Origin: Nannocystis pusilla
GTDB lineage: Bacteria; Myxococcota_A; Polyangia; Nannocystales; Nannocystaceae
Direction of reading: 5' to 3'
NCBI RefSeq assembly: GCF_020073745.1
Contig: NZ_JAIRAU010000015.1
Location: 208,668-272,667, forward strand
Length of the DNA stretch: 64,000 bases
In this document: piece by piece, positions 24,786 through 37,033 of the stretch
How positions within the stretch are numbered: the first letter of the stretch is position 1
Layout: each line of letters starts with the position of its first letter
Position numbers and translations under genes: made by a program
The notes under the pieces: model-generated
What the model saw: only the letters and a program-made list of their open reading frames with translations
What the model was told of the DNA's origin: nothing
Databases searched by the model: none

Positions 24786-25937
24786 TCAGGACAGGATGGC
24801 GCGGTAGCGGGTCGCCGCCTCGACGAGGTCGGCCAGCGGGACGTACTCGCCCGCGGTGTGGGCCTGGTCGATCGAACCTGGCCCGTAGACCAGGACGTCG
24901 CGGCCGGCGGCGGAGAACAGGGCGGCCTCGGTCCAGAAGTCGACCGGGTCGCCGGGCGGCAGGCCGAGGCGCGCGGCCAGGGCGGACGCGGCGGCGCGGG
25001 CGTCGGCGAGGCGCGCCGGGCCGCCGGCCGGCAGCGGCGGGGCGAGGAAGCCGGGGGTGAAGCGGACGCGCGCGGGGTCGGGCGCGAGCGCGTACAGCTC
25101 GGCGAGGGCGAACTCGGGCGGGAGCTCGGGCGGCGGCCGCACGCCGAAGCGGACGGTGGCGGCGCTGGCGATCATGTTGGCCTTGAGGCCGCCCTCGACG
25201 GCGCCGAGGTTGAGGCGCAGGCCCCGGAGCGGCCCGGCGGCGGCGTCGGCCTCGCTCTCGCCGGCGCGGGCGAGGGCGAGGCTGGCCCAACGGACAGCCT
25301 CGTGCACGGCGCTGTCGCGCAGGGCCCGGGCGGCCGAGGCGTGGCCGCCGGTGCCGGTGAACAGGGCGGTGGCGGTGCCGATCCCGCGGTGCTCGAGGAC
25401 GGCGCGGCAGCGGGTCGGCTCGGCGACGACGACGCTGCGGAGGGGCGGATGAGATGTCCCGGAGGACATGTCGGCTGTCTGGGCGGACAGGTCGGAGCGA
25501 GCCAGGAATTCGCGGACGCAGCGGCTGCTGCCGGCCTCCTCGTCGGACGAGAAGAGGACGGCGGCGGGGCCCTGGGTGGTCTCGAGCACGCTCAGGAGGC
25601 AGGCGGCGGCGCCCTTGATGTCGCAGGCGCCGAGGCCGATCGCGCGGTCGTCCTCGACGCGCAGGCGGTGCGGGTCGGCGGTCCAGCCGGGGTCGGCGGG
25701 GACGGTGTCGACGTGGACGTTGAAGAGCACCTGCGGGGCGCCGCGGACCGCCAGGAGGTAGACGCAGCCGTCGCCGAGGTCGACGGTGTCGCAGCGCAGA
25801 CCTGTCCCCTGGAGCATGTCCCGGAGGTAGGCGAACAGGCCGGCGTCGCCGGCGATGGCGCGCGGCGGGTTGCGGGTGTCGAACGCGACGAGGCGCTCGA
25901 GGTGCTCGAGGGTGCGCCGGAGCGTGGCCTCGGTCAT
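24786..25937 (-). CDS. argE': M20 deacylase, probably N-acetylcitrulline deacetylase
   Basis: A 383-residue zinc aminoacylase of the ArgE/DapE family. Metal ligands and catalytic acids are visible as His75 and Asp77 (NVHVDTVP), Asp106 (CDIKGAAA) and Glu133-Glu134 (SSDEEAGS). Because the operon encodes an acetylornithine carbamoyltransferase, the expected substrate is N-acetylcitrulline rather than acetylornithine; this is inferred from context. The ATG overlaps the argG stop (ATGA). Two 14-bp repeat blocks are translated inside it, at residues about 39-46 and 149-162. Confidence 0.87.
   Translation of the reverse strand: MTEATLRRTLEHLERLVAFDTRNPPRAIAGDAGLFAYLRDMLQGTGLRCDTVDLGDGCVYLLAVRGAPQVLFNVHVDTVPADPGWTADPHRLRVEDDRAIGLGACDIKGAAACLLSVLETTQGPAAVLFSSDEEAGSSRCVREFLARSDLSAQTADMSSGTSHPPLRSVVVAEPTRCRAVLEHRGIGTATALFTGTGGHASAARALRDSAVHEAVRWASLALARAGESEADAAAGPLRGLRLNLGAVEGGLKANMIASAATVRFGVRPPPELPPEFALAELYALAPDPARVRFTPGFLAPPLPAGGPARLADARAAASALAARLGLPPGDPVDFWTEAALFSAAGRDVLVYGPGSIDQAHTAGEYVPLADLVEAATRYRAILS
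25450..25496. repeat. 14-bp repeat block inside argE'
   Basis: Cores at 25453 and 25467 are 14 bp apart; a GGACAGGTC follows at 25488, two and a half periods from the first. It is translated as a Ser/Thr-rich segment ([13 protein letters not shown]), probably a surface loop. Confidence 0.6.
25798..25822. repeat. 14-bp repeat pair inside argE'
   Basis: CCTGTCC at 25801 and CATGTCC at 25815 are spaced 14 bp, in the first part of the argE' coding sequence. Confidence 0.55.
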
Positions 25938-27160
25938 CGCTGTCCGGGGCGCCGGCGCGGGTTGACGCGCGCGGACAGGGTCGAGCTCATGCCGAGCAGC
26001 TTGATGAAGCCCTCGGCCTCGCGGGCGTCCCAGTCGGCCGACTGGGCGTAGACGGCGCCCTTGTTGCGCAGGATGTGCTCGGAGCGGACGGCGACCGGGG
26101 TGACGACGCCGCCGGCGGTCTCGAGCGTGACGGTGCCGCTGACGAAGGTCTGCGACGAGCGCAGGAACGCCTGCAGGTCGTCCTTGAGCGGCTCGAAGAA
26201 GAAGCCGCGGTAGACCAGCTCGACCCACTTCTTGGCGACCAGCGGCTTGAAGCCGTTCTGGTGGGCGGTGAGGATCGCCTCCTCGAGCGCGCGGTGGGCC
26301 GTCATCAGCCCGGTGATGCCGGGGCACTCGAACACGATCCGGCCCTTGAGGCCGATCGTGGTGTCGCCGGTGTAGATGTTGCGGCCGACGCCGTAGGCGC
26401 CGAGCTGGGCGTTGAGGCGGCGCAGGATCTCCGGGCCGGGCAGCGCCTCGCCGTCGAGCTTGACGGCGACGCCCTGCTGGAACTCGATGTCGACGCGCGC
26501 GGGCTGCTTCGGCCAGCTCTCCGGGCGCGCGCACATCTGCCAGGTCTCGGGGCCGGGGGCCTCGAACTCGTCGATCTCCGAGCCGGAGGCGGTGACGCCG
26601 AGCAGGTTGACGTTGATGCTGTACTTGGCGGTCTTGGGCCGCACGTGGTGGCCGAGCTTCTGCAGGTACTCGGCCTCGTAGGCGCGCACGGCGTGGTGCT
26701 CGTGCTGGATGTCGCGGATCGGCGCGAGGATGTCGTAGTCGCCGAGCGAGCGCACGGTCTGGTCGAAGCGGACCTGGTCGTTGCCCATGCCGGTGCAGCC
26801 GTGGGCGAACGCGCGGGTGCCGAGCGCGTCGCACAGGGCGAGCGCCCGCTCGACGATGATGTAGCGGTCGCTGACGAGCAGCGGGTAGACGTCCTGGTAA
26901 AGCTGGCCGCCGATGACCAGCGGGACGACGACGTCGTCCCAGATCGGCTGGGCGCCGCTCTCGGTGACGTGCTGCACGGCCCCGAGGTCGCGCGCGCGCT
27001 GCTCGATGTAGGCCCGCTCGGCGTCGTCGACCCCGCCGGTGTCGACGAACAGGGTGACGACGTCGTAGCCGCGCTCGCGCAGGTAGGGCACGCAGAAGCT
27101 GGTGTCGAGGCCGCCGGAGAAGGCGAGCACGACCTTGTTCGAATCTGTACTTTTGGACAT
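25934..27160 (-). CDS. argG: Argininosuccinate synthase
   Basis: Joins citrulline and aspartate with ATP to give argininosuccinate. 408 residues, with the PP-loop AFSGGLDTS at the N-terminus, the [13 protein letters not shown] citrulline/aspartate segment and [13 protein letters not shown] further on. The start at 27160 reads ATGTCCAAAAGTACAGATT, which contains a pair of 14-bp repeat cores and closely resembles the carB start. Second gene of the arg operon; its stop overlaps the argE' start by 4 bp. Confidence 0.96.
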   Translation of the reverse strand: MSKSTDSNKVVLAFSGGLDTSFCVPYLRERGYDVVTLFVDTGGVDDAERAYIEQRARDLGAVQHVTESGAQPIWDDVVVPLVIGGQLYQDVYPLLVSDRYIIVERALALCDALGTRAFAHGCTGMGNDQVRFDQTVRSLGDYDILAPIRDIQHEHHAVRAYEAEYLQKLGHHVRPKTAKYSINVNLLGVTASGSEIDEFEAPGPETWQMCARPESWPKQPARVDIEFQQGVAVKLDGEALPGPEILRRLNAQLGAYGVGRNIYTGDTTIGLKGRIVFECPGITGLMTAHRALEEAILTAHQNGFKPLVAKKWVELVYRGFFFEPLKDDLQAFLRSSQTFVSGTVTLETAGGVVTPVAVRSEHILRNKGAVYAQSADWDAREAEGFIKLLGMSSTLSARVNPRRRPGQR

Positions 27161-27194
27161 GGCTTTTGAAGCTCCTGGGAGCGGAGCGAGCGAG

Positions 27195-28199
27195 CTACAG
27201 GACGCCGCGCAGGAGGGCGTCCATCAGGGCCTTCTGGACGTGCAGCCGGTTCTCGGCCTCGTCGATGTGGATCGCGCGCGGCGAGTCGAGGACCTCGTCG
27301 GTGACCTTGACGTTGCGGCGGACCGGGAGGCAGTGGCTGAACAGGGCGTCGGGGGTCAGCGCCATCTTCTCGGCGTCGACCATGAAGCGCCGGCTGGCCT
27401 CACGGACCGGCCTCTCGTCGTCCCAGCGGCCGAAGTACGGCAGGGCGCCCCAGCTCTTGGCGTAGACGATGTCGGCGCCGCGGTAGCCGGCCTCGATGTC
27501 GTGGGTGACGGTGAGGGTGCGGCCGGCGGCCCTGGTGTACTCGGCGGCGGCGTCCATGTAGCGGCGGTCGAGCACGTACTCGGGCGTGGGGCACAGCAGC
27601 GTGACGTCCATGCCGAGCTTGGCGGCGATGATCAGCGCCGAGTTGGCGACCGCGGTGTTGAGCGGCTTGGGGTGGTACGTCCACGTCAGGCACATCTTCT
27701 TGCCCGCGAGGCTGCCGAGCTTCTCCTGCAGCGTGAGCGCGAGGGCCAGCTCCTGGCACGGGTGCGTGATCGTCTCCATGTTGATCACGGGCACGGTGGC
27801 GTGGCGCGCGAACGACTGGATCACGCGGTCCTCGCGGTCGACCTCCCAGCGCTGGAACTTGGGGAAGGCGCGCACGGCGATGGCGTCGACGTAGCGCGAC
27901 AGCACGCGCGCGACCTCGCGGACGTGCTCCTCCGGCTCGCCGTCCATGACGACGCCGTCGTCGAACTCGATCGGCCAGGCGCCCTTGCCCGGCTCGAGCA
28001 CGATGGCCTTGCCGCCGAGCTGGTGCATGCCGAGCTCGAAGCTGGTGCGCGTGCGCAGCGACGGGTTGAAGAACACCAGAGCGATCGACTTGCCGGCGAG
28101 CGTCTGGGCGTGCGGCCCGGCCTTGAAGGCGCGCGCTGCGGCGAGCAACGCTTCGATCTCGGCGCGGCTGAAGTCGAGGGTCGAGAGGAAGTGGCGCAC
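27195..28199 (-). CDS. argF': N-acetylornithine carbamoyltransferase (AOTCase)
   Basis: Transfers carbamoyl from carbamoyl phosphate to N-acetylornithine, giving N-acetylcitrulline. 334 residues from a GTG at 28199, preceded by AGAGGAG. Carbamoyl-phosphate motifs are [11 protein letters not shown] and [10 protein letters not shown]. The features that separate AOTCase from ordinary OTCase are present: the run [16 protein letters not shown], Glu90 in MDGEPEEH (the residue that selects acetylornithine in the Xanthomonas enzyme) and the Lys in [14 protein letters not shown] equivalent to its carboxylated Lys302. First gene of the arg operon. CarAB, encoded about 2 kb away, supplies its substrate. 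Confidence 0.93.
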   Translation of the reverse strand: MRHFLSTLDFSRAEIEALLAAARAFKAGPHAQTLAGKSIALVFFNPSLRTRTSFELGMHQLGGKAIVLEPGKGAWPIEFDDGVVMDGEPEEHVREVARVLSRYVDAIAVRAFPKFQRWEVDREDRVIQSFARHATVPVINMETITHPCQELALALTLQEKLGSLAGKKMCLTWTYHPKPLNTAVANSALIIAAKLGMDVTLLCPTPEYVLDRRYMDAAAEYTRAAGRTLTVTHDIEAGYRGADIVYAKSWGALPYFGRWDDERPVREASRRFMVDAEKMALTPDALFSHCLPVRRNVKVTDEVLDSPRAIHIDEAENRLHVQKALMDALLRGVL

Positions 28200-28557
28200 G
28201 CGCGCTCCTCTAGCACAGGGGGGCGGTCGGCCAAATAGGCGCGGGGGCCGACGAGGGGCGCGGGGGTCGAGCCGGTCGTGAACTTCCTCTCGCGTTCGGC
28301 GCGGGCGAGGGCGGCGTGGCAGCGGCGCAGGCGCCGTGGGGCGGCGGTCGGGACCGGCGGTCGAACGCGTCGAGCTGCGGCGCCGCCGGGCGCAATGATG
28401 ATACGCGTGGAGGCGGCCGCGCGGCGAACGGGGCCGGGGAAGATCAGCCGATTGCTGCGCTGTCGCTATTGACGGCGATGGCCCCGAGGTCGCGGCGCGC
28501 GGTGGCGGTGGCATCGTTCGCGCCGGCGAGCCTCGGGGATCGGCGAGCCGCAGGCGG
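28200..28557. other. Gene-free stretch upstream of the arg operon
   Basis: About 360 bp. It must hold the arg operon promoter, reading leftward, but no recognisable -35/-10 pair or ARG-box-like palindrome stands out. No gene or 14-bp repeat array is seen. Confidence 0.35.
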
Positions 28558-28857
28558 CTACTTGTTGCCCGGGCAGCCCGGCGGCTCGTTGACCTTCTTC
28601 TTGCAGGGCTTCGAATTCGGCGGGGGATGGTGCGGGTTGTCGCGCTCGACGAGGCCGTCGTCGCGCGACTCGAAGGTCTTGAAGTCGGGGTCGGCGGGCT
28701 CGAACTCGTCGAACTCCGCGTCCCAATCGGCGGGCTCGAGGGCGAGCGGGGCATCGAAGGGACCGCGCGGGCCGGCGTACTCCGGGGCGGCGAGCGCGGC
28801 GAACACCGCGAAGAGCGAGGTCGGAAGCATGACGAGGCCATTGTTCTTGAATCGCAT
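28558..28857 (-). CDS. Small secreted acidic protein, unknown
   Basis: 99 residues from the ATG at 28857, chosen because AAGGAGA lies at ideal spacing; the frame extends upstream without protein character. Residues 1 to about 28 form a signal peptide ending near PEYA. The mature part is acidic in the middle (DWDAEFDEFEPADPDFKTFE) and ends in a Pro/Lys stretch with two Cys (SKPCKKKVNEPPGCPGNK). No family is recognised. It stands alone between arg and the zinc-ribbon gene. Confidence 0.6.
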   Translation of the reverse strand: MRFKNNGLVMLPTSLFAVFAALAAPEYAGPRGPFDAPLALEPADWDAEFDEFEPADPDFKTFESRDDGLVERDNPHHPPPNSKPCKKKVNEPPGCPGNK

Positions 28858-29205
28858 CACTGTCTCCTTGCACCCCGGACTCAGGTCGGGGCGGCGTCGG
28901 AAACATGGTTCCGAGGCGGGGTGCCGTCGAGCGAGAGACCGCACGAGATCGGGGCCCGCCCGGGGACATGTGCGGCTCGTCGGGCCGCTGCCGGCGCCGG
29001 CACGGTGTGGAGCGAGGCGCACATGCGTATTCGTGGCCGAGGGCGTATCGCGGCTTCGATCGCCCGAGGCGAGCACGAATGCGGTCGGTGACTCGCGAAT
29101 GTATGTAGGGATGTCGCGCTGGGCGAGCTCGTGAATGTGCCGAGTCGAATGGAGCTCGATTCGTCGCACGCCGCCGGGGATGGCCAGACGAACACGTCGT
29201 CGGCC
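28858..29205. other. Gene-free stretch
   Basis: About 350 bp between two minus-strand genes. No gene, repeat or clear promoter motif is seen apart from the ribosome site of the small secreted protein. Confidence 0.35.
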
Positions 29206-30213
29206 TCAGCGGCGGTCCTTGGCCATGGACTTGAGGTGGGCGCGCCGGGCCTCGTGGGCGCAATCGGGGCACCAGGTGTCTTGATAGCGGATGTTGCCGG
29301 GGCGGGCCCACCAGCGGTGGCCCTCGGCGCACTCCCACTGCAGGGGGGTGTTGCGATTGACGTAATGGGTGGAGATGCACTTGCCGGCCCGGGCGGCGGC
29401 CATCCGGCGCATCTCGTCGATGCCGAGGCGGGTGTCGGCGCAATGCGGGCACCAGCGATCGTTGAGGATGTTGCCGGCGGTGCTGCGCCACTCGTGGCCC
29501 CGGGCGCAGCGCCACAGCAGCTTCTTGTGCGACTGGAGGTTGCGCTCGCTGAGGAGGGCGCCGCCGCGGCTGGCGGCGATCTCGCGGACGGCGGCGACCC
29601 AGCCGTCCTCGCGGCGACACGCCCGACACCAGGTGCCGAGCCGGATGTTGCGCGGGCGCGAGGTGAAGCGGTGGCCGCGCGCGCACTCCCAGCGCAGGGG
29701 CGTGTCGAAGTCGACGTATTTGGTGGAGACGCAGCGGCCCCCGCGATCGGCGACCATGGCGTCCATGTCGGCCAGCGAACGGCGGCAGCGCGCGCACCAG
29801 TGGCCCTCGCGGATCTTCCGCGCCTCGGCCTCCCACTCGTGGCCGCGCTCGCAGCGGAACTTGAGCTTGTCGCCGTGCCAGGGGTACTCGCTGGACAGAC
29901 AGCGGCCGCCCCTGTCGCGCGCGATGGCCTGGATCGCGGCGAGCTTGGCAGGGTTGCGGTAGCGACAGTCGGGGCACCAGCCGCCGCCGAGGATGATCGC
30001 GGAGGTGGTGGTCCAGCGGTGGCCCAGCTTGCACACGTAGTCGGCCCGGCCCTGGTAGCCGGGATAGGCGCGCGCGAGGCAGCGGCCGCCGCGCTCGCGG
30101 GCGATGGCGCGGAGGGCGGCGAGGCGCGCGGCAGGGTCGTTCCGCGGCGGACGCGGGGGCCTGGGCCGGGCGGCGGAGCGAGTCGCGGTCGCCACGACTC
30201 GCGACCGTATCAC
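29206..30213 (-). CDS. Protein of five tandem zinc-ribbon repeats
   Basis: 335 residues from a GTG at 30213; a second GTG at 30195 is also possible. After a basic N-terminus the protein is five repeats of about 56-62 residues. Each has a helix and a GG(R/K)C(L/V/I)S-type strand, then C-x3-H (CxxGHxW) and a WC-x2-C knuckle, giving four zinc ligands (CHCC). The last repeat is followed by a short basic tail. Such ribbons usually bind nucleic acid and appear in phage and homing-type proteins. There is no nuclease domain here, and the function is unknown. Confidence 0.75.
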   Translation of the reverse strand: MIRSRVVATATRSAARPRPPRPPRNDPAARLAALRAIARERGGRCLARAYPGYQGRADYVCKLGHRWTTTSAIILGGGWCPDCRYRNPAKLAAIQAIARDRGGRCLSSEYPWHGDKLKFRCERGHEWEAEARKIREGHWCARCRRSLADMDAMVADRGGRCVSTKYVDFDTPLRWECARGHRFTSRPRNIRLGTWCRACRREDGWVAAVREIAASRGGALLSERNLQSHKKLLWRCARGHEWRSTAGNILNDRWCPHCADTRLGIDEMRRMAAARAGKCISTHYVNRNTPLQWECAEGHRWWARPGNIRYQDTWCPDCAHEARRAHLKSMAKDRR

Positions 30214-30250
30214 CCGCGAGCGCAGGCGCGCAAGCGCGCGCGACGCTGCG

Positions 30251-30276
30251 TGAAGTGTCCTTCAGGGCAGGTGCGC
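30251..30276. repeat. 14-bp repeat pair upstream of carA
   Basis: Cores at 30254 and 30268 in AGTGTCCTTCAGGGCAGGTG, nearly identical to the pair after argD at 12013. It lies between the divergent zinc-ribbon and carA genes. Confidence 0.65.
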
Positions 30277-30386
30277 GTGGCCGGCGAGGCGGGCGCCCGC
30301 GTGGCGAAGCGCGCGAGGCGAGGGGGAGGCGGCCGCTTCCCCTCCGGGCGGGAACGCGCTAGCTAGCGTCCCCGACACGGAGGCCC

Positions 30387-31613
30387 ATGGCTGCAGCACT
30401 GGCGAGGATCGACCCACCGAGCACCCCGGGCCTCTTGGCGCTGGCCGACGGGACCCTGTTCCGCGGCCGCGCGCTCGGAGCCCACGGCCGGACGTGCGGC
30501 GAGGTGGTGTTCAACACGGCGATGACCGGGTACCAGGAGGTCGTCACCGATCCGAGCTATCACCAGCAGATCGTGACGCTGACGGCGGCCCACGTCGGCG
30601 TGGTCGGGGTCAACCCCGACGACGAGGAGGGGCGCGGGCCGCAGGTGGCGGGGCTGGTGGTCCGCGACGCGCCGCGCATGTTCGCGTCGTGGCGCGGGCG
30701 CGAGAGCCTCGACGCGTACCTGCAGCGGGCGGGGATCGTGGCGGTGTCGGAGATCGATACGCGCCGGCTGACGCACCTGCTGCGCGAGCGCGGGGCGATG
30801 GCCGGCTGCGTGGCGGCCGGCGAGGCGGCCCGCGACGAGGCGGCCTGCGTGGCGCTGGCGCGCGCGTTCCCGGGGCTGCAGGGGGCGGCGCTGGCCGAGG
30901 CGGTCAGCGTGCCGGAGCCGGCCGGCTGGGCCGCGGGCTCCGTGCGCTGGCTGGAAGGACAGGGCCCCGAGGGCATGTCGAAGCAGGCAGGTCTCGAAGG
31001 GCAGGTCCCGGGGGACATGTCGAATCGGGCAGCTCCGCACGTGGTCGCGTTCGACTTCGGGATCAAGCGCAACATCCTGCGCCTCCTGGTCGACCGCGGG
31101 CTGCGGGTGACGCTGGTGCCGGCGGCGACGACGGCGGACGAGGCGCTGGCGCTGCGGCCGGACGGGATCTTCCTGTCGAACGGGCCCGGCGACCCGGAGC
31201 CGCTGGTCGCCCAGCAGGCGGCCATCCGCGCGCTGGTGGCCGCGGGGCTGCCGGTGTTCGGGATCTGCCTCGGGCACCAGCTGCTGTGCCTGGCCCTCGG
31301 GGCGCGCACGTTCAAGATGAAGTTCGGCCACCACGGGGCCAACCACCCGGTGCGCGAGCTGGCGACGGGGCGGGTGCTGATCACCAGCCAGAACCACGGG
31401 TTCGCGGCCGACCCGACGACGCTGCCGCCCGCGCTGCGCCCGACCCACGTGTCGCTGTTCGACGGGTCGCTGCAAGGAGTCGAGCTCGCCGGCGCGCCGG
31501 TGTTCTCGTTCCAGGGCCACCCGGAGGCGTCTCCGGGGCCGCGCGAGCTGGCAGGTCTTTTCGACAGGTTCGCCCGCGAGGTTCGGGCGGGCCGGGCGAC
31601 GAGGAGCGAGTGA
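30387..31613 (+). CDS. carA: Carbamoyl-phosphate synthase small subunit
   Basis: The glutaminase subunit, which passes ammonia to CarB. 408 residues. The N-terminal domain ([20 protein letters not shown]) is joined to a class-I glutamine amidotransferase domain with nucleophile Cys294 (GICLGHQLL) and the C-terminal His-x-Glu in FQGHPEAS. The linker between domains (residues about 191-217, [13 protein letters not shown]...) is encoded by six exact 14-bp repeat units. The stop is 1 bp before the carB start, so the pair is co-translated. Confidence 0.95.
   Translation: MAAALARIDPPSTPGLLALADGTLFRGRALGAHGRTCGEVVFNTAMTGYQEVVTDPSYHQQIVTLTAAHVGVVGVNPDDEEGRGPQVAGLVVRDAPRMFASWRGRESLDAYLQRAGIVAVSEIDTRRLTHLLRERGAMAGCVAAGEAARDEAACVALARAFPGLQGAALAEAVSVPEPAGWAAGSVRWLEGQGPEGMSKQAGLEGQVPGDMSNRAAPHVVAFDFGIKRNILRLLVDRGLRVTLVPAATTADEALALRPDGIFLSNGPGDPEPLVAQQAAIRALVAAGLPVFGICLGHQLLCLALGARTFKMKFGHHGANHPVRELATGRVLITSQNHGFAADPTTLPPALRPTHVSLFDGSLQGVELAGAPVFSFQGHPEASPGPRELAGLFDRFAREVRAGRATRSE
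30957..31036. repeat. Six-unit 14-bp array translated within carA
   Basis: Cores at 30960, 30974, 30988, 31002, 31016 and 31030, all exactly 14 bp apart: CAG, CATG, CAGG, CAGG, CATG, CAG types. The array lies in the linker between the two CarA domains and keeps the reading frame open. Confidence 0.85.
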
Positions 31614-31614
31614 G

Positions 31615-34764
<3,150 letters not shown>

Positions 34765-34830
34765 GTCCAGGGCGAGCAGCGTCGCCGGGCGACCTGCTCG
34801 TCGCGCCCGCTGGCCCGGGCCACCCTCGCG

Positions 34831-34859
34831 TTTTCGCGCGAATGTGTATTTTCGCGCGA
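34831..34859 (+). promoter_or_regulatory. Direct repeat TTTTCGCGCGA, candidate operator
   Basis: TTTTCGCGCGA occurs at 34831-34841 and again at 34849-34859, 18 bp apart start to start, about 20-48 bp before the likely start of the next gene. The spacing and position fit a binding site for a dimeric regulator at a promoter. Confidence 0.4.
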
Positions 34860-34878
34860 GATGGTGCTAGCGGGGGGC

Positions 34879-35688
34879 ATGCAGGACAGCCGGGCGCCGC
34901 AGTCGATCGATCCCGAGGTGTTGTCAGCGGCATTGGCCGAGCCGGAGCGGCTGGCGGTGTATGTGTCGCAAGGGACAGGTCTGGGAGGACAGGTCCAGGG
35001 GGAGCAGCCCGAGTTCGTGCGTGTGGCGGTGCTGACGCGGGCGGCCCCGGCCGCGGTGCAGGCGGCGGGCGAGGCGTGGCTGGCGGCCGCGGAGGCGCTC
35101 GGGGTCGGGCCGCTGCAAGGGATCGAGGCGATCGAGCTGGTGGCGCCGAGGACCGGGACGGCGTGGGCCGGGGTGCCGGCGGACCGCCGCGCGGCGCTGC
35201 TGCGTCGCGGGCTGACGTCGCTGGTGGCGCTGGCGCCCGAGGTGGGGGTGTTCCACATCAACGACGAGTTCGGGGCGGGCATGCTGCTGCGCCTGCAGTC
35301 GGGGGCGGCCACCGGCGAGCCGCGCCTCGACGCGCGGCTGCTCGAGCACATGGTGTTCGCGGCGCTGACGTACCGGCTGCTGACGCACGCGGGCGAGGCG
35401 GTGGTGGTGACGGCGGCGAACGATGGCACATGGTCTTCGAGACAGGTGTTTCCGGAGCACGCGGCGGTGTGGCGGCGCGCGCTGATCTCGGCGCCGAGCG
35501 AGGCGGTGGTGGGGATCGGCCTCGCCGGTTTGGCCGAGGCGCTGGTGTGGGCGACGGCGACGCGGCGCGGTCGGGCGGAGGTGGCCGCCGGACCGGGAGT
35601 GATCGCGACGGCGATCGCGGAGGCGGAGGCGGAGCTGCGGCCGCGGTCGACGAACCTGCTGCGCGAGCGGCCCGGCGGCGGGAACTGA
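34879..35688 (+). CDS. Hypothetical protein, no recognised family
   Basis: About 269 residues from the ATG at 34879, favoured over the ATG at 34861 by the GGGGGG just before it. The protein is Ala/Leu-rich and mostly soluble, without signal peptide or TM helix. The middle has a VGVFHINDEFGAGMLLRLQSG segment and a later VVVTAANDGTW strand. The frame contains two 14-bp repeat pairs (34976/34990 and 35429/35443), the first in an N-terminal Gly/Gln stretch (SQGTGLGGQVQGEQ). It follows carB by 114 bp on the same strand. Confidence 0.55.
   Translation: MQDSRAPQSIDPEVLSAALAEPERLAVYVSQGTGLGGQVQGEQPEFVRVAVLTRAAPAAVQAAGEAWLAAAEALGVGPLQGIEAIELVAPRTGTAWAGVPADRRAALLRRGLTSLVALAPEVGVFHINDEFGAGMLLRLQSGAATGEPRLDARLLEHMVFAALTYRLLTHAGEAVVVTAANDGTWSSRQVFPEHAAVWRRALISAPSEAVVGIGLAGLAEALVWATATRRGRAEVAAGPGVIATAIAEAEAELRPRSTNLLRERPGGGN
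34972..34996. repeat. 14-bp repeat pair inside a hypothetical gene
   Basis: GGGACAGGTCTGGGAGGACAGG has cores at 34976 and 34990. A further partial pair occurs in the same gene at 35429/35443. Confidence 0.6.
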
Positions 35689-35756
35689 GGCGAGCGAGAG
35701 GTCGCGCTCCGTCGCTCTCGCGAGCTGCCTGCGAGCAGCGCGGTCGCGGTGTGGAT

Positions 35757-35963
35757 CAGGAGCACGTGGCCGGGACGGTCGTCGCGGCGCGTCGCCGCGG
35801 CAGGTCGCATGCTCCGTCGCTCTCGCAGGAGCACGTGGCCGGGACGGTTATCACGACGCGTCGCCGCGGCAGGTCGCATGCTCCGTCGCTCTCGCAGGAG
35901 CACGTGGCCGGGACGGTTATCACGGCGCGTCGCCGCGGCAGGTGGGCATGCTCCGTCGCTCGC
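35757..35963. repeat. 69-bp tandem repeat, three copies
   Basis: Units start at 35757, 35826 and 35895 with CAGGAGCACGTGGCCGGGAC, each exactly 69 bp long. Copies two and three differ at very few positions and copy one is slightly more diverged. A partial unit (GGTCGCGCTCCGTCGCTCTC) precedes at about 35700. Since 69 is a multiple of three, both strands keep open frames through it, but I see no start or fold that would make it a gene. It ends about 260 bp before the next gene. Confidence 0.9.
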
Positions 35964-36220
35964 GTCGTCGTTCGCTGCCCGCGGCGCGAGGTCGTCGGCA
36001 TCGTCGAGCGCGGCGCAGCACGCGGAGCACGATGCTCGTGCTGTCGGCCGGCATGACAGGGTGTTCATGGCGAGGGCGACAATGTGTGGCGTTCGCGGGC
36101 GTGCGGGAGATCGATCTGCGAAAGCAGCGTCCGGCGCGGCTTCGCGGGCGAGCGCGGGTCTCGGCGAATTCGCGCCGTGGCCGCCGCTGGACGGGGCCTG
36201 GTGGGGCAGGTAGCCTGACG
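35964..36220. other. Gene-free stretch upstream of a membrane-protein gene
   Basis: About 260 bp with an open frame on + that is Arg-rich and probably not coding. It includes a few CATG/ACAGG elements (36054-36096) in loose 14-bp spacing. Confidence 0.3.
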
Positions 36221-36979
36221 ATGATGGATGCGCGACTCGGTCAAGGCTTCGGATGGGCGGTGGCGTGTCCGGCGACGGCCGAGGAGGCGGCTGCACGCCA
36301 CGTCGAGGGGCTGTGGGCGTCGTTCTTCCCGGCGGCGGCAGGCTACGCGGTGACGCGCTCGGAGGTGGTGTCGGTGCCCGAGCCGTCGCCGTCGCGGACG
36401 CGCGCGCAGCAGCCGGGGATGCGGCTGCTCGTCCGGCGCGGCGACTTCTGCGGCGAGGTCGAGGTGGCGGCGACGGCGGGGGCCCGGCGGTCGCGGCTGT
36501 GGCTGCGCGGGTACGCAGGCTCGCAGCGGCTGGCGGCGGTCGAGCTGCGGGCCGCGCGGGCGACCGAACGCCTGCGCCTGGCGGGGTCGATGGCCGGCGC
36601 GGCGGCCCTGCTGGCGCTGTGCGTCGAGCTGCTGACGCACCCGCCCGGGTTCACGGTCGACATGATGTTCTTCCTCGGCGGGCTGCTGGTGGCGGTGATC
36701 ATGGTGGTCGGGCTGGCGATCGGCTCCAACGTCGGGGCGTGGTTCGGCGAGCGTCAGGCCGTCGTCGGCTGGGTCCGCGCGCTGGCGCTGGTCGAGCGCG
36801 ACGCTGCCCTGCACGAGGACCTGCGCCGCTGGCGTGCGCTGGTCAAGAACCTGGCCCACTACCGCGACGCGCTGGCCGGGTCGAGCCGCCGCCAGCCGTT
36901 CCGCGCGCTCAGCCCGGGCGCGGAGGATGATGTAGAGGACATGGCGGAAGAGACAGGTGCGCTCGGGGCGGCTGGGTGA
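36221..36979 (+). CDS. Hypothetical protein with two membrane helices
   Basis: 252 residues from ATG 36221 (or the next codon, also ATG). Residues 1 to about 125 are soluble. Two TM helices follow: LAGSMAGAAALLALCVELL and FFLGGLLVAVIMVVGLAIG. A cytosolic Arg/Asp-rich C-terminal segment ends in an acidic tail. No family is recognised. The last codons include a two-unit 14-bp repeat (36940/36954). It converges on the large lipoprotein gene. Confidence 0.6.
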   Translation: MMDARLGQGFGWAVACPATAEEAAARHVEGLWASFFPAAAGYAVTRSEVVSVPEPSPSRTRAQQPGMRLLVRRGDFCGEVEVAATAGARRSRLWLRGYAGSQRLAAVELRAARATERLRLAGSMAGAAALLALCVELLTHPPGFTVDMMFFLGGLLVAVIMVVGLAIGSNVGAWFGERQAVVGWVRALALVERDAALHEDLRRWRALVKNLAHYRDALAGSSRRQPFRALSPGAEDDVEDMAEETGALGAAG

Positions 36980-37033
36980 GCCCGCGTAGGCGGGGAGCCG
37001 GCAGGGGCAGGCGCGAGGGATGATAGGGCTGTA

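Noticed and set aside
35757..35963. CRISPR array
   Set aside because: The 69-bp units are contiguous repeats with no variable spacers, and no cas gene is nearby.
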